Source: Phycisphaerales bacterium (GTDB lineage: Bacteria > Planctomycetota > Phycisphaerae > UBA1845). From it: a DNA stretch of 64,000 bases. The stretch lies in assembly GCA_020639115.1 (NCBI GenBank), contig JACKHG010000015.1:1-64000 (forward strand). Reading direction: 5' to 3'. Both the position numbers and the translations under genes were made by a program. The notes under the pieces were generated by a model. That model saw nothing but the letters and a program-made list of their open reading frames with translations, had not been told where the DNA came from and made no database searches. This document shows, piece after piece, positions 58,606 through 64,000 of the stretch (positions are counted from its first letter, which is position 1; each line of letters opens with the position of its first letter).

Positions 58606-59943
58606 TCAGCTCATGTTCGGCGGGCGGCGGCCCTCGCGGACGTCCTCTTCCAGCGTGCGCTTGCGGCGCAGGATGTGGTGGTAGTGCTGGGCGAAGCGAT
58701 GGGCCTCGTCGCGGACCTGCTGCAGCAGGCGCAGGGCGGCGTTGTTGCGGGCCATCTTGAGCGGCGCCGTCCGCGCCTGTACGTAGACGAGTTCTTCCTT
58801 CTTCGCCAGCGAGATCACCATCGGCGGGCGTACGTCCATTTCGTTGAAGGCTTCAAGGGCGGAGTGCAGCTGCCCGAGTCCGCCGTCGATCAGGATGATG
58901 TCGGGATAGAGTTCGTCGCCCGTCGCGGCATGACGATAACGCCGGCGAATGACCTCGCGGATCATCGCGTAGTCATCCTGCCCGGTCACCGTTTTGATCT
59001 GGAAGCGTTTGTAGCCCGGCTTGAACGCCCGCCCGTCGATGAAGCACACGAGCGAGCCGACCGATTCCGTGCCCTGCAAGTTGGCGATGTCGATGCCTTC
59101 GATGCTCCTGGGCCGGTCCTCCAGGTCGAGCACGTCCGCGAGTTTGTCGAGCCCCTTCGTCGGGTCGACGTAGAACACCTCGACCTGACGATCCTCCTCG
59201 ACGTCACCGGAAAGCGAGAGCGACTCGATGGCTTTGATGCGATCGCGAATGGTGGCGGCCTCTTCGTAGCGCAGGTCCGCGGCTGCCTGCTCCATCTCCT
59301 TTTGCATGCTGCGGATGAGCGTCGAACGTTTCGACTTGAGGAACCCCTTAAGCCGGTCGATGTCCTTGCGATACGCCTCCTTGCTGATCAGGTCGGCGCA
59401 GGGCGCGGTACACTGGTTGATCGCGTGTAGCAGGCACGGGCGAAAGAACCGCCGCGACTCGTCGCCGTCCAGAATCTCAAGCTCGCACGTGCGAAACTTG
59501 AACACCTTTTGCAGGGCATTGACCGCGTCGCGCACCCCGCCAGCCGATGCGAAGGGGCCGTATAGCTTGCTCCCCTTGTGCCGCGGCGTGCGCGTAACGA
59601 AGACGCCCGGGAAGTCGTCGCCCGTGGTGATCTCCAGGTACGGAAACGTCTTGTCATCCTTGAGCGCGGCGTTGTGGGGCGGCTGAATGTCTTTGATCAG
59701 GCGAGCTTCTTTGAGCAACGCGTCGACTTCGGTCTCGCATTCGAGGTGGTCGATGTTCGCGACCAGCGTAACCATGCGCGCGATTTCGGGTCCGCGGGTG
59801 TTGAGCAGATCGGCTCCGGGTTGGAAGTAGCTGCTCACCCGGCGCGCAGGTCCTGGCCTTGCCGATGCCGAGCACCCGGCCCTCGGCGTCCTTCGCGAGG
59901 TAGACGCCGGGGACTTGGGGAAGGATGCGATCTTCGCGCGCAC
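58606..59943 (-). pseudogene. uvrC: excinuclease ABC subunit C, frameshifted in GIY-YIG and lacking the HhH end
   Basis: UvrC makes the dual incision of nucleotide excision repair. The long frame ending at 58606 has the first-nuclease remainder RRVSSYFQPGADLLNTRGPE, ECETEVDALLKEARLIKDIQ, the UVR helix pair (MEQAAADLRYEEAATIRDRI) and the RNase H-like second nuclease with GIDIANLQG, PDIILIDGGLGQLHSAL and DEAHRFAQHYHH. The GIY-YIG strand VPGVYLAKDAEGRVLGIGKA lies in another frame (about 59850-59910): one base is missing at a CCCC run near 59919 and a compensating shift falls near 59860. The protein also ends without the usual tandem helix-hairpin-helix domain. The start (GTG 59943) is approximate. 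In an essential-type repair gene the shifts may be assembly errors. Confidence 0.82.
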
Positions 59944-60044
59944 CTGCTCGAGGCGGCTCGAGGTCGTTCGGCGACGGGAGGATTCTACGCGATTCGCCGC
60001 CGCCGGGCACGGCGGCCGCGGCACCGCCAATGCCCGCAATGAGA

Positions 60045-60078
60045 CCGGCCCGCGCATCGCGAGCGACGCGCGGGCCGG
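60045..60078 (-). terminator. hairpin after the large FG-GAP lipoprotein gene
   Basis: CCGGCCCGCGC and GCGCGGGCCGG pair over 11 bp around a 12-base loop, 27 bases after the stop codon at 60105 on the minus strand. No T-run follows. It separates this gene from uvrC and argues that uvrC starts downstream of it. Confidence 0.5.
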
Positions 60079-60104
60079 CGTAAGTTGTCGCAACGACCGG
60101 TTCG

Positions 60105-63100
60105 CTACTGGTTCGAGCCGGTGTTGTTTCCGTAGACGATGTAGACGTTGCCGTCGTCCGGGCGGCGACCGATGTTCGGGTTCGTGCCTGGATCGTTCGG
60201 ATTCTGCGGCAGCGTCGTGTCGAGGAAGTCCGCGCGCGTGATGCCCAGACCGATGTCGTCGAACCCGTCACCGTTGATGTCGCCGAGGAATCCGACGTGA
60301 TCGATCGGCGCCTCGTTCGGCCGGCCCGCGAAGAACGGCGTCTGGAAGACGATACCCGGAAGCTCCGAAGTACCCACCTGATCAAGCGAGTAGGTGCGGT
60401 TTCCATCAAGATGGGTGCCGCCGAAGATCAGGTAAGCAACGCCCATGCGCTCGCGACCATTCGCGTCGGTGAAGCGCACGCCCGGGGCGGCGATGAGCAT
60501 GTCACCGAAGCCGTCGCGATTGAAGTCACCTGCGCTGATCACGTCCTCGCCTGCGCGGTCTCCGGCACTGGCGCCGAAGAATTTGATGCCCGGCAAGTCA
60601 TTCGTGGCGATCTGCGACAGCGTACGGTCACCGTCCAGGTTGATGTCGCCGAAGATCACGCCGACGAAACCGTTGTCCACCGGGCAGCAGTCGTCGAATC
60701 CCGAGACAAGGCAGTCGAAGACGTTGCGGTCGTCATCGTCGATGTCGCGGTCGTTGTCGAAATCGAACGCCTTGCACGACCGGTTGCCGATGACGTCGTC
60801 GGTGAACACCTCATCGCCAAAATTGCCGCGGCAGGTGTTGAACAGCGCCAGATCCAGGTCATTGCCGTCGCGGACGCCGTTGCCGTCCACGTCGCCGCAG
60901 ACGCCTGCGGTGACGCCGCCGAAGTCCACATTGGGCGACCCGAAGAAGATATCGTCGATCCGGTCTCCATTGAGATCGAGGCCACTCGATTGCACCTGGC
61001 CGATGCGGTCATTGGCGATCTCGCCGCGAATCCGCAGAGCCGGCGGGCGCCGGATCGGATCGTCCAGCAGCGACAGGCGAACGTCACCGGGCGAGGGCCG
61101 GCTGTACAGGATATACAACGCTCCGGTATCCAGCGTACCGTTGGGCCCGTCGTTACGCGGAGCGCCGCAGATGATGTCGGGAACGCCGTCCAGATTGACG
61201 TCGCCGGCGTACGTCGCGCCGCCCAGCTCATCCTCGATCGTCTCGGCGTAAATCTCGTAACTGAGTCCCAGGCTCAGCACGCCGTCGCGGGTGGAGTCGG
61301 TCGAGTTGCACTCCGCCGCGCCCGGTTGGTTTTGCCATGGAATCGTCTGTTCACCCGCGACACCCCGGGGCCGACTCGTGCCGCCCAGGTCGAACCCGGG
61401 CATGATCATGATGCTTCCCGAGAAAGTGTTGGTCGAGAGGATGCGCTGGTCCGTTGTTTCGGTGGAACGCTCGAGGCGGGCCACCTCGCGCTCGTTGTTC
61501 GGCGCGGACAACAGCAGCTCCGGCGTCGCGTCGTTGGTGGTGTCCGGCAGCCACGATACCGTCGCCCCGAAATGCCCCGTGCGCGGGGTCGCCCGGCCCA
61601 GCAAAGAGAAATCCGTGTTGTAGAAATCCCAATAGCTCGCCGTCACGCGGGCGCCGCGGACGCGTTCCGGCTCGTTGTCCGGATCGCTCGCCGAACCGTT
61701 GGGAATCTGGCCGCCGATCGGCAGCGTGTTGTCCTCGGTATCGATGGGCAGTCCGTAACCGCCGACCGCCGGCAGGGGAAACGTCGGCCGGGTCATGCCG
61801 ACCAGTTCGAGCGGCACCGCGACGTTCTCGAGCCGGTCAGCACTGCTGGGGCCATCGGCGTCCCGGTTCTCGCTGTTGAAGAAGATGACCGAGCCGATCG
61901 CCTCGTACGAAGAGTCGTGCGGCGGACTGGTCGGCGCCAGCGGCGTCGGATCGGACTTGTTGTTCACGTAGTTGTCGTCGTAGCAGTTGTAGTTGCTCGA
62001 GCCGTCCGGCAGCGCTTCGGAATAGCGTACCGTCAGCCGCGGGTGATACGCGTTCGTCAACGACTCCGAACTGTCAAACGTGGCGGAAAATGTATCCAAG
62101 TCCGACGAGGGGTAGATAATCCACGTCGGGTCGACCGTCTCCAGCTCCCCGTCGAGCAGTTTCGTGATCGTGTCGGTCACGTCCACTTCAACCGTGTTGT
62201 TCGCCACGTTGATGGAGACGTCCATTTCATTCTCGTAGTCGAGTCCGTCCTCGGGCCCCGGCTCGTCACCGCCCGAAAAGGTATCGAACGTCACGCTCTC
62301 GTTGACCGGCACGATCATCTGCTGGACCGTGATGTTGTCGGCGTTGCCGAAGAAATTCCGCGGACCAAACTCCAGCGTCGCCGACTGGATCGTCACTCTG
62401 TCGATATCGCGGAAGATAAACTGATTGCGCACGCCCTCGAAGCCGATGATCGCCCATTCATCGATCTGCTGCGTGCCGCCGGGAGCCGTGGCGCTGATCC
62501 GCAGCTCCGTGGCGTTGCCAAAGGAAGTCGACGGCGAGTTCCGGCTGATGTACGTGTCGATCGTGCCGACGTAATCGTCGTCGCCGATGTTGGCATCATC
62601 GATGCCGTTGATCGTGCGCGTTCGCAAACCTTGCCGCACCGAAAACTCGACAATCTCGACTGCCGGGGAGTCCCCGTAGTCGTCGTCCCGGGCCGTCCAG
62701 ATGCCATCCACGAAGGGCAGGCCAAAAAGCAACTCCGGCCGCCCGTCACCCGAGACGTCGGGCATGATCGAAACGTCCGCGAGCCCCAGCGGGGTATACG
62801 CGTCGCCCGCATGAAGGCTCGAAAGCCGATTCGGGGGAGCCTGAAACACCGCGCCGGAAATGTCCGTGCTGACCGTGTTCACGTTCGTGGATCCACCGAA
62901 ACGCGTGTTCGGCAGACCGTAGATCAGATACCCCTCGCCGAGATTCCCCAAGTTGCGCGGCACGCCGTACTTCGCCACCAGCATGAAGTCCTCGATGCCG
63001 TCCGCGTCAAAATCGCTCACCGAGATCATCCGCGAGCCCAGTTCCGCGCCCGGGTTGAACCCCTGGAACCGCGCACCGGCCAGCGTCCGACCCACGTCGG

Positions 63101-64000
63101 TCAGGTCGACCACGCCCGTGGCGGACTTCACCACGTTGATCGCCCCGGAGGCATAGGCGTGCACCGCCGGGTTGCCCGCGTCCTTGATGGTGGCGCGGAT
63201 GTAATAGGGGGAGCCGTCCGCCCGCGCGGGAATCTGCGCCAGGTCCACCGGAATGTCGAAACGCTGTTCGCCCCCGGTCCCCTCCACAATATCCCGCTGA
63301 CGCAACACGATGATGTTGTTATCCGTGGCCAACGCCGGATTGTCGTTTGTCGGATCCTCATCCTTGTCGAGCAGCACGTACAACGTGGCGCCGCTGTCCG
63401 GGTCGAACGGCGTCACGTCATCAAACACGTTCGTGTTCGGACGCACGATCACCGTCAGCGTGTCGTCCTGGGCCACGCCCAGGTTGAACTCGGGCGCGAC
63501 CACCGCCACCTGCGGCGGAACGCTCAGCGGGCTCGAACCCGGTTCGCTCACCTGCAGAACGACGCGCGTGTTCGACGTCTCCGTCACGAGCGCAAAGACC
63601 GACACCTTCGGGTTGACCCCGTCGGTAATATCCCCACGCAGGTAGTACGAGCCGAACGGCACCAGCGCCGTGCTGATGCTGATCGAATCCGCGGCAGCCG
63701 TGTCGTTCTCCGGGATCGACGTGACCAGCGGAAGCTCCACCGAGTCGCTCACCCGCACCAGCACGAAAGAAATCAGCGCCGCGGAGTCTGGATCGCTGTC
63801 GGTCCACCGGATCGTGAGCGTGTCGCCCTGGTTGATGGACGAACTCGAGTTCGGCTCCAGAATGTCCAGCGTCGGCGGCGTGTTGCCGCTCACGTTCGGG
63901 CCGAAGATGAGCTGAGGCAGGCCGCTGCCACAACCGACCCACACCAGCGTGGCGGCGAGAACCAGACAGCCCACAGCCAGCAAGCCGCGGAGAGGATGAC
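60105..64000 (-). CDS. large FG-GAP/integrin-alpha-like lipoprotein (5' end outside window)
   Basis: The frame is open to the right window edge (about 1298 codons seen). The N-terminus GLLAVGCLVLAATLVWVGCG holds a signal helix and a lipobox (VGC); the true start is probably just beyond 64000, since the only start in the window is a TTG at 63983. Residues 30-270 contain two beta-sandwich units of the Ig/cadherin-like kind. Then FG-GAP repeats appear: SVSDFDADGIEDFMLVAKYG, PDVSGDGRPELLFGLP, GDVNLDGVPDIICGAP, GDFNRDGFGDMLIAAPG, GDINGDGFDDIGLG. DTYISRNSPSTSFGNATELR and DVTDTITKLL mark a DNRLRE-type domain. A dockerin-like pair (GDVDGNGVRDGNDLDL, DFDNDRDIDDDDRNVFD) is inserted between repeats. Surface-exposed; ligand unknown. 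Confidence 0.85.
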   Translation of the reverse strand, partial: HPLRGLLAVGCLVLAATLVWVGCGSGLPQLIFGPNVSGNTPPTLDILEPNSSSSINQGDTLTIRWTDSDPDSAALISFVLVRVSDSVELPLVTSIPENDTAAADSISISTALVPFGSYYLRGDITDGVNPKVSVFALVTETSNTRVVLQVSEPGSSPLSVPPQVAVVAPEFNLGVAQDDTLTVIVRPNTNVFDDVTPFDPDSGATLYVLLDKDEDPTNDNPALATDNNIIVLRQRDIVEGTGGEQRFDIPVDLAQIPARADGSPYYIRATIKDAGNPAVHAYASGAINVVKSATGVVDLTDVGRTLAGARFQGFNPGAELGSRMISVSDFDADGIEDFMLVAKYGVPRNLGNLGEGYLIYGLPNTRFGGSTNVNTVSTDISGAVFQAPPNRLSSLHAGDAYTPLGLADVSIMPDVSGDGRPELLFGLPFVDGIWTARDDDYGDSPAVEIVEFSVRQGLRTRTINGIDDANIGDDDYVGTIDTYISRNSPSTSFGNATELRISATAPGGTQQIDEWAIIGFEGVRNQFIFRDIDRVTIQSATLEFGPRNFFGNADNITVQQMIVPVNESVTFDTFSGGDEPGPEDGLDYENEMDVSINVANNTVEVDVTDTITKLLDGELETVDPTWIIYPSSDLDTFSATFDSSESLTNAYHPRLTVRYSEALPDGSSNYNCYDDNYVNNKSDPTPLAPTSPPHDSSYEAIGSVIFFNSENRDADGPSSADRLENVAVPLELVGMTRPTFPLPAVGGYGLPIDTEDNTLPIGGQIPNGSASDPDNEPERVRGARVTASYWDFYNTDFSLLGRATPRTGHFGATVSWLPDTTNDATPELLLSAPNNEREVARLERSTETTDQRILSTNTFSGSIMIMPGFDLGGTSRPRGVAGEQTIPWQNQPGAAECNSTDSTRDGVLSLGLSYEIYAETIEDELGGATYAGDVNLDGVPDIICGAPRNDGPNGTLDTGALYILYSRPSPGDVRLSLLDDPIRRPPALRIRGEIANDRIGQVQSSGLDLNGDRIDDIFFGSPNVDFGGVTAGVCGDVDGNGVRDGNDLDLALFNTCRGNFGDEVFTDDVIGNRSCKAFDFDNDRDIDDDDRNVFDCLVSGFDDCCPVDNGFVGVIFGDINLDGDRTLSQIATNDLPGIKFFGASAGDRAGEDVISAGDFNRDGFGDMLIAAPGVRFTDANGRERMGVAYLIFGGTHLDGNRTYSLDQVGTSELPGIVFQTPFFAGRPNEAPIDHVGFLGDINGDGFDDIGLGITRADFLDTTLPQNPNDPGTNPNIGRRPDDGNVYIVYGNNTGSNQ

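Overview
The window looks like a chromosomal contig from a high-GC planctomycete, most likely of the Phycisphaerae type. The evidence is internal: C-terminal PEP-CTERM signals, a pseudopilin with the Phycisphaerae-style methylation helix, dockerin/FG-GAP secreted proteins, 'CxxCGYDLxGNxSGxCPECG' zinc-ribbon tails, and short hairpin repeats in intergenic DNA. No rRNA, CRISPR array, intact insertion sequence or plasmid/phage core gene is visible; one tRNA-Lys is present.

Region 1-17.4 kb: rmuC (cut by the window edge), then a carbohydrate-use locus. It holds two PEP-CTERM secreted proteins, a LacI-type regulator, a pseudopilin, a 1.1-kb-residue dockerin-type surface protein, a frameshifted sialate-type O-acetylesterase fused to a clan GH-A glycosidase, an SSS symporter and a GH130 phosphorylase, followed by an MscS channel. 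Two near-identical palindromic sites sit just downstream of sigma70-like promoters, one ahead of the PEP-CTERM genes and one ahead of lacI, so the regulator probably controls the locus and itself. The enzyme set would suit an acetylated beta-mannan-type glycan (inference).

Region 17.6-24.3 kb: mobA and, divergent from it, a tightly packed operon for a membrane-linked molybdenum oxidoreductase (NarI-like cytochrome b with zinc ribbon, Mo-bisMGD subunit, four-cluster ferredoxin, Tat-type Rieske protein, small membrane protein, TDT/SLAC1 channel). Nitrate reduction is the best guess.

Region 24.5-35.3 kb: an FG-GAP/dockerin secreted protein, an NfeD-FloA-NfeD membrane operon, an unusual fusion of a degenerate phosphatase domain with an S33 alpha/beta hydrolase, then about 2.4 kb of decayed DNA (hairpin repeats, two frameshifted zinc-ribbon proteins, an ORF6N remnant) ending at tRNA-Lys.

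Region 36-53.3 kb: a metzincin-like lipoprotein, a sigma-70 factor, a GT9 glycosyltransferase, two VOC proteins, a hybrid kinase/HD-GYP signalling pair, a rhodanese with an M50 site-2 protease, an ABC exporter of the MacAB/DevBCA type and a PGRP-type amidase.

Region 53.6-64 kb: two Cys-rich lipoproteins, a two-gene operon coding a protein with a ubiquitin/ThiS-like end (terminal Gly-Gly) and a DUF4132 protein (the most interesting candidate system here), a frameshifted uvrC, and a 1.3-kb-residue FG-GAP lipoprotein running off the right edge. Several frameshifts, one of them in uvrC at a short C-run, mean that some apparent pseudogenes may be assembly indels.
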